From Oligoflexus sp. (GTDB taxonomy: Bacteria; Bdellovibrionota_B; Oligoflexia; Oligoflexales; Oligoflexaceae), in NCBI RefSeq assembly GCF_035712445.1, contig NZ_DASTAT010000010.1, forward strand, positions 1-64,000: DNA of 64,000 bases. Direction: 5' to 3'. A program made the translations under genes and the position numbers. A model generated the notes under the pieces. It saw only the letters and a list, made by a program, of their open reading frames with translations, made no database searches and was not told the origin of the DNA. Shown piece after piece: positions 1 to 9,000 of this stretch. The first letter of the stretch is position 1. Each line of letters starts with the position of its first letter.

Positions 1-2
1 TC

Positions 3-899
3 CTATTCGGAGACGGCGGCAGGCAAGTAGACAGCAGCAAGCAAGTAGACAGCAGCAAGCAAGTAGACAGCAGCAAGCCAGGAGACGACAGCAGTCAGGA
101 AGAAGCCCTGGAATATAGCTACAACGATGTCGACGACAGCGGCGCCTGCCCCGTGGCATTCGATGCACTCCGTTATTTCACAACCCTGAAAATCATGGTG
201 AAGGACAGCAAACTGGAGGCAGATCTGCGCCGCGCTTATGTGCATTTTCTGAACGGCGGGGAATCGCAGGATAAACTTTCGGCAAGCTTACGCCCCGACG
301 TCAGCGCCACAGTCAATAAAATGCTGAATAAAACGAAAAAGGGCAAAATCAGAATAGAAGGCCCACTCAAGGCTTTGCCTGCACCGAAAGCTCAGGCTCT
401 CTTCGCCCTTATCAAACCCCACTGCCCCGGCTGTCAGTTCCTGGACGCCGCTGAATACGAGGTCAGCTCCGGCGGCAGCGCGGGACTGGAACGCTATTGG
501 GTCCTTGTGGAAGCGGCGCCTCAAAAGCAGGACATCATTGAATTCAAGGAACTCACGGAACCAGCAAGCCAAAGGGGAAAATGGGCCCGGAAGCAAAAGT
601 TCTCCCGCGCCGATATTCTGAAAGACCTATGGGGCATCCGGTGGCCCACGTCCTTTGCCTTCGTTTCCTTTGAATCCCAGCCTTTCCTCATGCGCAGCCG
701 CTTGAATGCAGATCTTCCTTTGGACAATCTAAGTCCCGAGCAGAAAAAAGCCATACTCACCGAGCAGGTCTATCAACTGGCTCAGCTGCACAAAAAAACG
801 CTGACCGGCAATACGCTTTTGGAAGAGTGGCTCGGGCGGCAGAGTGAATTCCAGGCCCGGCGTTACGGGGAAGCCCTGCTCGCGGCGCAGGGCGGCTGA
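3..899 (+). CDS. DUF2252 family protein, C-terminal part (5' end outside window)
   Basis: The frame is open from the left edge to the TGA at 897-899, so the gene begins before the window; the GTG at 153 is internal. Two blocks resemble DUF2252 (PF10009), a family of unknown function with a kinase-like look. One is YNDVDDSGACPVAFDALRY, matching the family's DFD-then-Arg block. The other is the later GGSAGLERYWVLVE followed by IEFKELTE, which matches the family's Gly-rich then 'vKEa' block. A hexapeptide, QVDSSK, is repeated three times directly before the first block (positions 24-77), which is unusual for the family. The PilT-like gene converges on it 4 bp away. Family assignment is fairly sure; function is unknown. 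Confidence 0.72.
   Translation, partial: LFGDGGRQVDSSKQVDSSKQVDSSKPGDDSSQEEALEYSYNDVDDSGACPVAFDALRYFTTLKIMVKDSKLEADLRRAYVHFLNGGESQDKLSASLRPDVSATVNKMLNKTKKGKIRIEGPLKALPAPKAQALFALIKPHCPGCQFLDAAEYEVSSGGSAGLERYWVLVEAAPQKQDIIEFKELTEPASQRGKWARKQKFSRADILKDLWGIRWPTSFAFVSFESQPFLMRSRLNADLPLDNLSPEQKKAILTEQVYQLAQLHKKTLTGNTLLEEWLGRQSEFQARRYGEALLAAQGG
23..76 (+). repeat. Three tandem copies of an 18-bp in-frame repeat
   Basis: The unit GCAAGTAGACAGCAGCAA occurs at 23-40, 41-58 and 59-76 with no mismatches. It is in frame with the DUF2252 gene and encodes three QVDSSK units. Being a multiple of three, copy-number change by slippage would alter linker length without a frameshift. Confidence 0.9.
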
Positions 900-903
900 G
901 GAT

Positions 904-2079
904 TTATTTCTCAAGATCCCGAATCGCGGTCCAAAGGTCATCATCATCGGGATCGTCGATGGTATAGACCGTGTCACCGGACGCAGGACTGCCTGATTTC
1001 TTCGGCGCCGCCGCCGGCGTCTCATAGCGCTCCGGAATCACAGCGTCTGCGGGAGACGGAGCGGGAGCCGAAGGCCCATAGCGAACCGGCTTGATGAGCT
1101 TGGGTTTTGCTTCCAGCCACTGCCGGTATTTTTCACGATGCAGACATCCTAAATCCGTCCCACCATAATAGGTATCACCGAGGCTGGTTATATCACACAG
1201 ACGAATTTTACTGCGGGCGGCTGTCGAGGTGAAGAAGAGCTCACAGATCGGAGCCTGCTCATTAAACTTGGGAATCAGCGTCAGAGTCTGACAGACAACC
1301 ACCTGCAGAACCTGCGCCAGCTGATCGGCGGTGTGCTCACGAATCTCCGCGGGAAAAGCGCTCAGGATGCGTTGAATCGCTTCCGAAACACTCGACGCAT
1401 GCAGCGTGGCAAAAACAAGGTGACCCGTCTCGGCCGCATTCAGAGTCAGCTGGATGGCCTCACGATCGCGCAGCTCACCCACCAGAATCACATCAGGATC
1501 TTCGCGCAGGGCGTCCTTCAACCCCTGGCCAAAGCTCGGCGTATCCCGTCCCACTTCCCGCTGCCGAATCAAAGAGTTTTGATTGGCGTGAAAATATTCG
1601 ATGGGCTGCTCCAGAGTCACGATATTCAGAGATTTCCTGACATTGAGTTCATGAATAAGCGCCGCCAGCGTCGTGGATTTCCCCGAGCGGGTTGGGCCGG
1701 AAATAAGCACGAGCCCATGCTGCAGCTGCAGAATCTTTTCAAAGTTGGGATGCAGATTCAATCCGGCAAGGGTAGGCTGGGATTGCGCCAGGAGGCGAAT
1801 GGAATAGGAGAGGCCGCGCGCGCTATAAAAAATGTGCACCCGGCAGCGGGCTCCACCTATCTGTTCGGAAAGATCGAAGGACCGTTCGGCTTTCAAAGTG
1901 TCATAACGAGGTCCCAAAAGATCCTTGGTCCACTGCCGCAGCTTATCGTAACTGATCGGCCCACCCTGATTTTTGATCTTCCCATCACAGCGAAAATAAA
2001 CGTTTCCACCCGATTCCATGTGGATATCGCTGGCTTGCATCCGTCTCGCCAGCTGGACTAATTCCGTAAGGCTATTCAT
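904..2079 (-). CDS. PilT/PilU-like type IV pilus ATPase
   Basis: GspE/PilT secretion ATPase of 391 aa, expected to sit at the cytoplasmic base of a type IV pilus and power retraction. The N-terminus (MNSLTELVQLARRMQASDIH) matches the PilT start. Walker A is GPTRSGKS at residues 128-135; Arg replaces the usual second Gly. The Asp/Walker B block is DPDVILVGELRD at about 194-205, and the His box is ATLHASS. The C-terminus ends in an acidic tail rich in Asp with a Pro/Ala-rich stretch before it. I chose the start at 2079, preceded by AGGA, over an ATG at 2103 that adds eight residues. No other pilus gene is nearby, so it may be a second, PilU-type paralogue. Confidence 0.85.
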   Translation of the reverse strand: MNSLTELVQLARRMQASDIHMESGGNVYFRCDGKIKNQGGPISYDKLRQWTKDLLGPRYDTLKAERSFDLSEQIGGARCRVHIFYSARGLSYSIRLLAQSQPTLAGLNLHPNFEKILQLQHGLVLISGPTRSGKSTTLAALIHELNVRKSLNIVTLEQPIEYFHANQNSLIRQREVGRDTPSFGQGLKDALREDPDVILVGELRDREAIQLTLNAAETGHLVFATLHASSVSEAIQRILSAFPAEIREHTADQLAQVLQVVVCQTLTLIPKFNEQAPICELFFTSTAARSKIRLCDITSLGDTYYGGTDLGCLHREKYRQWLEAKPKLIKPVRYGPSAPAPSPADAVIPERYETPAAAPKKSGSPASGDTVYTIDDPDDDDLWTAIRDLEK

Positions 2080-2153
2080 GTCCCATCCTGCTCCCAAAAA
2101 CATCGACTTTCTTCTTAGCGTCGCCTGCCTGAGAGTATCATAAGGACCCGGTC

Positions 2154-5100
2154 CTAGGGAAACATGCCCGCCACAATTGAATTCAAAGCCGCCTTCAGAT
2201 AAGGCACCACGTCCTCGGGTATGCTCTTGTCCTCGGGGCGTAATTTGGAGTCATAGATCATCAGCCACTGACTCGAATCGTTACACCAGGCCTGCTTTCC
2301 GCAGTCGACGATATGCATATTGCCGATGTGATAATCAAGGCCTTCGGCTTTGCGCAAAGGTCGGCGGCCGTCCGGTATCGGAACCTCGGCGCTGAGATCC
2401 ACGAAAAATTCGGTCGAGACTTCCGCGCCCGTAAACGGTCGATCCAGCAGTCGGTGCATGGTCACATTGCGAATCGGAATAAAGCCCGAGGCCTTCGGTG
2501 AATTGGATTCGTAATCCACATAGTGCCTCAGGAAAACACCGTACTGAGTTTTCACAGGCCGCATGCGGATCGATTCGTGGAAGATCAAATTTTCTTCAAA
2601 ACCCTGCGCATAATCCGGCCAGCGATCGAAATCAAAGAACTGACCTTCGACCGAAGGCTCATCGCCGCGCCTCAGTTGATACTGATCCTTGCTGACCAGA
2701 GTGAAAAGACGAATCAAGGTATAATCATAAATGGGCCGGCCGCGCTCATCCTTTTCCACCACACCATTTTTCATGCGATAGACAACCCGCGCGCTGGCGC
2801 AGGACACATCGTAAAAGACCTGTGTTCGGCACTCCTCTTCCACCGGAGGCAGATCACCACTGCTGCCGAGCTGCCACGGTATCTGGCTGAAGTCCATACT
2901 CAAATTATAGGGAATAGGTTCACCATCCGCATCCCCGGGATTTCCGCCAGGACCGGGCGTCGGCGTCGGTGTGGGATTGGGTTCGGGCTCAGGGTCAGGC
3001 AAAGGCTCCGGGTTCGCCGGAATATCAGGCTTCAGATCGCAGTGACCGCTATAGGGATAGGACGTAATCGGTGCTTTCAAAACCAGGGTCGTGGCCGCAT
3101 GCTGCTCTGGAACAGGCATGAAAGCCATGCTACCGGCATCGAGCTCCAGCCCGCAGGTTTTCAGTCCGGTCAAAGGCAGCTCGCGCAGCGTATCATTCAC
3201 AAGAGGAAGAAAGAGTTCATCGACCATGCTATTCACAGCAGAGCGCAACTTTTCGGTATCAAAACCAAAGGGATTGGCTTCAGGCCCTTCGAGCACCTCG
3301 ACCATGAAATCCAGCGAATCCGCGCTGCGATCAATGACAAGACTCAAAGCCCCCACCTTCTCAAAGGTCTTTAACTTTTTCGGATTGCTGTAGGGTTTAA
3401 AGCCCAAAGTACTCTTCGAACGCATGGCCATCCGAATGGTGGCCAGCTTATAGGGCTTCCCTTCATGCTGCCCCTTCACTTCCATCAGCATATCCCCAAA
3501 CGCCAATTCAAACTGGGGCAGCGCCCGCCCATCCCCCGACGGCTTGCCGGGCAGGAGCTGCAGCACAGGTGGCAGGAGCGGTTTGATGCTCAGGTTGATG
3601 ACATCCTCGCGGCCTATCGTGATCGGTTTGCCATCCGCACCGATCGCCTGCACGCGACTCAGATCACTGCTCATCAGTTTGGGAATGAATTCGGCCAGCA
3701 GAATTTCCTTCCCATTTTTCAGCTGATTGGGATCAAAGACGGCGAAGCGTTCAATCGTACGAATCACCTTCTGATTCAGACTCAGGTGAAACATGCCCTT
3801 ACGCCAGACATCCTGCAGCGTTTGATTCAGTGCATCGACTGGCAGTGAAAGGAGCGTGCCGGACGGTGTCGAGACTCCAAGGTCCTGCGGTGTGGGCAAG
3901 GCCCTCTGGCTTAACTTCAGAACGCCACTGTCCCCAAGCAGAGCGGGAGGAGCTTCCTGTCCAGGCGTGGGAATGCCTTCGATGTTCACGCCGATTTTTG
4001 CCGTGATAAAGCGATTCTCGGCGGTGGATTTCAATCCGAGGCCATCAAAGATCTGACCCTTGATTTTGGCCTGAAACGATGCAATCGGTTCGGGGAGATA
4101 ATAAGGCAGCGGCAAGGTTAGACCCTCACCCAGCTGATGGGCTATGGTGCTTAAACTATTGGGTGCCACAATTTGTATAATATCGCGAGCGATGCCATTC
4201 ACGATCTGCGGTTTAAACGAATCCACTTTCTCGCGAACCGCCTGGTTCACGATAAAATTCACGATGCTGGCCCACAGTCCTGAGTTCGGATCTATTTGCT
4301 CAGGATCGTTCACCACCACATGATCATGCCAGTCCTTGGTGTCAAAATAAGTCGATCCATTGGCATCGCCATTGCGAGGCTGACGCAGATCAAAGCCTTC
4401 AATTCCCCTGATTTTAAGGGAAATACGGCCACCTCTGGCATCCATATCCGTCTTCGCATGCGACTCCAGAAGGGGGCCATCCATAGTGAACGCAGTATCA
4501 AATTCAAAATAGCCTGTGGCCCCTGGTACAGATATGCCGAGGTACTTCGCTTCATCAATGCGCACAATGATCTTCAGACGTCCATAAAAATGCTTCACGC
4601 CCATATGAACCGCGAGATTATCCGCTTCAGGAACGAGGCGTGCACTCACATTGCCTGGCGTTTCCGCAATCTTCATTTCGGACACATAGATGTCGGTGAT
4701 GGCCTTGTAATTCACCTTACCGATGAGCCCGCCGAGAAGAGGCGTCTGGCCTGACACTGGTAAATTGCAGAAAGGCCCCAGGTTCTGCAGGTAAATAAAT
4801 TCAGAGGGCGCGCGACCGTCACAGGCTCCTGGCACCGTCCTGGGATACGCACCCTTCTTCACTTCCATGATGCCATTAAAATTAAGCCGCGGAACACCCC
4901 GACCCTGCTCGTCCACATAATCCATGGTAAAGCGTCCCGCCGCGAAATCACCGATCAAACGCGCAAAAGCTGGCAGACCGTTATTGGCATCAAGGGCCGC
5001 GTGAACCATGGTGTTCGTGCGTGCTTCGGTAAGATCACCCCACAGAAAGGCGAGCTGCCGATAATAGGTTTCACCGCGCTCACTCGTGATGGCCCACTCA

Positions 5101-6014
5101 TAGGCATTTACACCCGGTATCGGTGCCAAGGCACCGACCAGCTTCACGCTCAGCGAAGCCTTTGAACAATCATTGTCACAGGCCTGCCAGCTCTCTTTCG
5201 AACCAAGACGCCGCAGGTTTATCCGTTTCGCGTTATCCCTGTCATCCAGCTGACTTTCGAGCAGGGGCTCAGGATGCGTTCCTTTGTTGAATTGAGTGCC
5301 CTGCGTCAGCGAAAGCGGAAGACCATCCAGCCGATGGTTCATGCGAAAGGCGGCACCGGTCGTCAGCTCCAAAGAGAAAGGCGTCAGCGGACGACCCTGG
5401 TTGGAGATGGGCCTGGTGGATGAACCGGCATCTGAAAGGATTTGAATTCGATACGTTTCCTCGGGCAAAAGTTCCTGATAGGGATCAAAGAGCAGCGTTC
5501 GATTATCTTTCCAAATCAAGGTGCCGTTCACCTTCTGTCCACGGCTATCGAGCATCTGAAAATTATTATTCACCTGCTCCTGCGCCAGCTGCTCGACCAG
5601 TCCACCGCCGCCGCGCTGCAAAGAAAAATTCAGGGTGATCGTATCAAAGCGGGATATGCTGCGCGCGGCACCGGATTTCCAGCAAACTTCCAAGCCCGTC
5701 TTGCCAAAATCCGCATCACTGCAAAGGCGACCCGTGGCCGCAAGAACGCGATCGCGAGCCGGTACATCATCATCGATCGGTGGCAGCGGATTCGGAGCTG
5801 ATGGCGCGGGTTTGGGCACCGGCAGAAGATCAGGCGCCGTGGATGGAGGAGGCGTGGACGGACGATCGCCCAGTGCCGGGGGCAATGGGCTGGTTAATTC
5901 CGTGGCTGCCCCCGTTTCGGGATTCTGATGCGCCGACACCTTCGGCAGCTTTTTTCCAGGGCTGCAGGCCGCGAGAAGCGAGAACATTAGAATGAGAATA
6001 CCAGTCCTTAACAT
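2154..6014 (-). CDS. Very large lipoprotein (1286 aa), function unknown
   Basis: The N-terminus is a lipoprotein signal with lipobox SLLAAC, followed by a Pro-rich linker (about residues 40-85). Residues about 115-215 look like a bacterial Ig-like (SbsA/Big_5-type) domain: a beta-strand region with NGTLIWKDNRTLLFDP and LLPEETYRI. The large middle section has no motif I recognise; a second Pro-rich linker (PEPLPDPEPEPNPTPTPTPG) separates a C-terminal domain of about 250 aa. The gene starts inside the last codons of the upstream 1444-aa lipoprotein gene (7-bp overlap) with an AAGGGG ribosome site, so the two are translationally coupled and probably work together in the envelope. Confidence 0.8.
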   Translation of the reverse strand: MLRTGILILMFSLLAACSPGKKLPKVSAHQNPETGAATELTSPLPPALGDRPSTPPPSTAPDLLPVPKPAPSAPNPLPPIDDDVPARDRVLAATGRLCSDADFGKTGLEVCWKSGAARSISRFDTITLNFSLQRGGGGLVEQLAQEQVNNNFQMLDSRGQKVNGTLIWKDNRTLLFDPYQELLPEETYRIQILSDAGSSTRPISNQGRPLTPFSLELTTGAAFRMNHRLDGLPLSLTQGTQFNKGTHPEPLLESQLDDRDNAKRINLRRLGSKESWQACDNDCSKASLSVKLVGALAPIPGVNAYEWAITSERGETYYRQLAFLWGDLTEARTNTMVHAALDANNGLPAFARLIGDFAAGRFTMDYVDEQGRGVPRLNFNGIMEVKKGAYPRTVPGACDGRAPSEFIYLQNLGPFCNLPVSGQTPLLGGLIGKVNYKAITDIYVSEMKIAETPGNVSARLVPEADNLAVHMGVKHFYGRLKIIVRIDEAKYLGISVPGATGYFEFDTAFTMDGPLLESHAKTDMDARGGRISLKIRGIEGFDLRQPRNGDANGSTYFDTKDWHDHVVVNDPEQIDPNSGLWASIVNFIVNQAVREKVDSFKPQIVNGIARDIIQIVAPNSLSTIAHQLGEGLTLPLPYYLPEPIASFQAKIKGQIFDGLGLKSTAENRFITAKIGVNIEGIPTPGQEAPPALLGDSGVLKLSQRALPTPQDLGVSTPSGTLLSLPVDALNQTLQDVWRKGMFHLSLNQKVIRTIERFAVFDPNQLKNGKEILLAEFIPKLMSSDLSRVQAIGADGKPITIGREDVINLSIKPLLPPVLQLLPGKPSGDGRALPQFELAFGDMLMEVKGQHEGKPYKLATIRMAMRSKSTLGFKPYSNPKKLKTFEKVGALSLVIDRSADSLDFMVEVLEGPEANPFGFDTEKLRSAVNSMVDELFLPLVNDTLRELPLTGLKTCGLELDAGSMAFMPVPEQHAATTLVLKAPITSYPYSGHCDLKPDIPANPEPLPDPEPEPNPTPTPTPGPGGNPGDADGEPIPYNLSMDFSQIPWQLGSSGDLPPVEEECRTQVFYDVSCASARVVYRMKNGVVEKDERGRPIYDYTLIRLFTLVSKDQYQLRRGDEPSVEGQFFDFDRWPDYAQGFEENLIFHESIRMRPVKTQYGVFLRHYVDYESNSPKASGFIPIRNVTMHRLLDRPFTGAEVSTEFFVDLSAEVPIPDGRRPLRKAEGLDYHIGNMHIVDCGKQAWCNDSSQWLMIYDSKLRPEDKSIPEDVVPYLKAALNSIVAGMFP

Positions 6015-9000
6015 GCGGCGTTCCCCTTTTCACAGTCCTCGCGTCGAAGCCAGATGCGGATAAGATTCAACTGATCCCGCAGACGCTTCTGCCCATCCTG
6101 CATCTGTTGATCGAGGGTCTTGATGAAATACTGATAGCTGATCGCGCCGGTTCCGCGCCATGCGACGTTCTTTTCAAAATAATGCAAAACCTTTTGAGTC
6201 GAACGGGCGAGTTCCTCCCATTCATCCAAAGCGGCCAGCACCCATTCCGTTTCGAGGGCCCGGAAAGCCTTAAAAACAAGCCTTAAATCAGCACGAAGCT
6301 TCGGGTCCCGGAGCTGCTGCATGATGATGCCATCCGGTCCAAGCCCCAGGCGCCTATCCTGCAGCAGATGCCAAAGCTCGGTTCCATCCCGCTCATAAAG
6401 TCCGGCCGTCATACCCCGCAGGGCTTTCTGCATCCGATCAAAGCTTTGATCCCGAGGCATTTTTTCCAGCCATTGTATGATGTGAAGCCCGCCTTCAAGT
6501 GTGGCTTGCAGCACCGCATCCAGCTCGCTCCGCAGGGACGGCTGCCAGTTATTCTGCAGATCAACCAAGGGCTCCCGCAGCTGATGCGTGAGTCGAATCA
6601 CCGATAACAGCGCCTTATCGCTCAAACCCTTTTTGAAAAGATCCTGCCACAGATGGGACAGCGACCCCTCATCATCCGCACTCGCAACGGCATCAACTGT
6701 AAAACGCAGCAGCTTATCCAGATCATGAGCCATCACCGTGCGATCGGGAAAACCCGAGGCGGCATCCTGATATATTTTCCAGAGCTTGGGTGACAGCCGA
6801 TCAAAGGCCGCGACCAGACCCAGCATCAGGCGTCGATTCTCGGATTGAAAGGCGAGCCGCATCAATTTATAGCTGGGATGATCCCAGGCAAAGTCCTCAA
6901 AAACCCCGACTTTCATAGCCTGGGGGAAGGTGTAGGCCAGGAGTATGCCCGCAAAAGGATCCTCCGGTTTTTCCAAAAGGCGACTGGTGGTTTGAATCAA
7001 CTTTGGGTCCTGACTGATGCAATCCGCCAGCCGCAGAAGGAAAGTCAGCGTCGACTCCTGCGCCTGAACGCTGCTTTCATAAGACGTTGTCACCGCATGA
7101 ATCAGATCAAAAACGGGATTATTGCCTTCGCTCGAAAGGCGGCCGAGTTTTTTCAGAGCATCCGTAAAGACCTTATCGCCCATCTCGTGATTATAAGCCG
7201 CGATCACATGATCAATCAGTCCAGGCGCATGCCAGCGAAAAGCGGAATAAACAGCCTCCCGATGCTGCAGTCTGGCATTGGCCACCGGCATCCAAAGGGG
7301 AGCCAGCTCGTGAAAACGCACGAACTTTTGATAATCACCGGGAACGGATTGGACCTTCAAACGCCGGATCGCCTCGGGCAGCTGTAAAAGCGCGGGCTTC
7401 AACTGGGGATTGCGTCCCATATGAAGGACATTCCGCCAATTGTTTTCCCAAAGAGAGGCGGGAATGCTCCCCGCAGGAAGTTTGCGTCCGGCACAGAGTT
7501 GGGCGAGCTGAGCCGGACTATCCTGAAACCCGAGAGCATCCCGCCACTCCTTTTGAAAGTCAGCACTGAAATCCGTGCCGCTGACAAAAGGACAGAAATG
7601 ATCGAGGACGCGGTCTTCCATAAAGCGGCGCCAACTGGCAAAGCTTTTCACTGTAAAGGGGCAGGCTCCCACGCCCTGGCCTGCGGGACAGAAGGCATCA
7701 AATCCCACGGCGGGAACAATCAGCTGCTGACCGCGCGATTGATAGACAGAGCTGACAGCCTGCAGCTGCAGAAGGAGTTTATGCTGAGTGGAAAGTTTTT
7801 CACGATCGATGACATTCAGACGACCCTGAGTCAGAACCTTGCGATTACGGGCCGCTTCCAAAAATTCCGTGCGGACGGCATTCGCGTCCTGAGGCAATTT
7901 TTGCAAAAGGTCCTGCAAACCTGGGGCCCCTGTGAAAAATCCACTATCAAAGGCCCAGAATCCGGCCCAGGTCTGCTGTGAACCGGTCAGGACAGGCAGG
8001 CCTAAAAACGCCTGAGGCGCGCGCTCTTTGGTAAAGGCCGGTGTCAGAGGCAGACTCGCAATGGTGCTGCCTTCCGGAAGTTTCGGCGTCACAGCGAGCC
8101 AGTTCTGAGCCGCAAAGAGTGCGAACATGCGCGCGTCTTCAGCCGAGAGTGCGTCCCCTTCGAAGAGATCCCAGGGAAGAGTTTCCCCCAGGTATCCCAG
8201 TTCCTTCTGCAGGGCATGTGTCCAGCTCGGAAGATAGGAATCGTTGATCCAGCTCTCCAGTTTTTTCGCACGCGAGGGATCGGAAGAGGCCGTGAGAAGA
8301 GGCAGCTGATCCCGAAAACGCGTGAGCATCATCCAGCCATCAGCCGTCTCCTGGGTTAGCTGGGCTATTGCATAAGGCGCAGTTTGCCGCGCGATCTCTC
8401 CACTCGGTAAAAAGGCAAGATGCGTTGTGATGCTGCCCGGCCAGTCGGGAGTTATTTTCTCCGTCTCGGGTTTGATGGAGACCGTCGGGTTTTTGATAAT
8501 CCCCGCCGTCTCCCGCAGGGGGCTGATGATCTGACTGAAATCAGCAGGCTTCAAAATGCCCGGCAGCTCCTGATCCAGTTGTTTCCAGGCCACATCGAGT
8601 GGCAAGGCCCCGCGTGCCGCCGCGTCCACAGCGCCAAAGGCGTAAAGCCCAAGACCGATGCGCTGCAGTTTGATATCGCTATTTTTCTGGTACCAGCCTT
8701 CCGGATTCCGCGCATCGGGCCAGACATCGCGGAATTCATCCGGCAAAGTATTCAGCTTTTGCAGAACAAGGCCATACCAGGATTCCAAAAAATCCTTCTT
8801 CAGAAGCGCCGCAAAACGCGGGTCAGCCTGCAAAGCCTCATCCGCTGCGACAAGGTCCGCGGCTGTCTCCGGCAGATGTTCCTGCCAGAATATTTTGAGT
8901 TGATCGAGCCGCTCCCCGTCCAGGGGGCCATAGGCCAGCTGACGATTCTTCAGGCGATAAGGATCGGCCCGCAGCTCTTTTTCCAGCCAATTCCAGGCGA

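Noticed and set aside
23..76. Short CRISPR-like tandem repeat
   Set aside because: Repeats are contiguous with no spacers and are in frame with the DUF2252 coding sequence.
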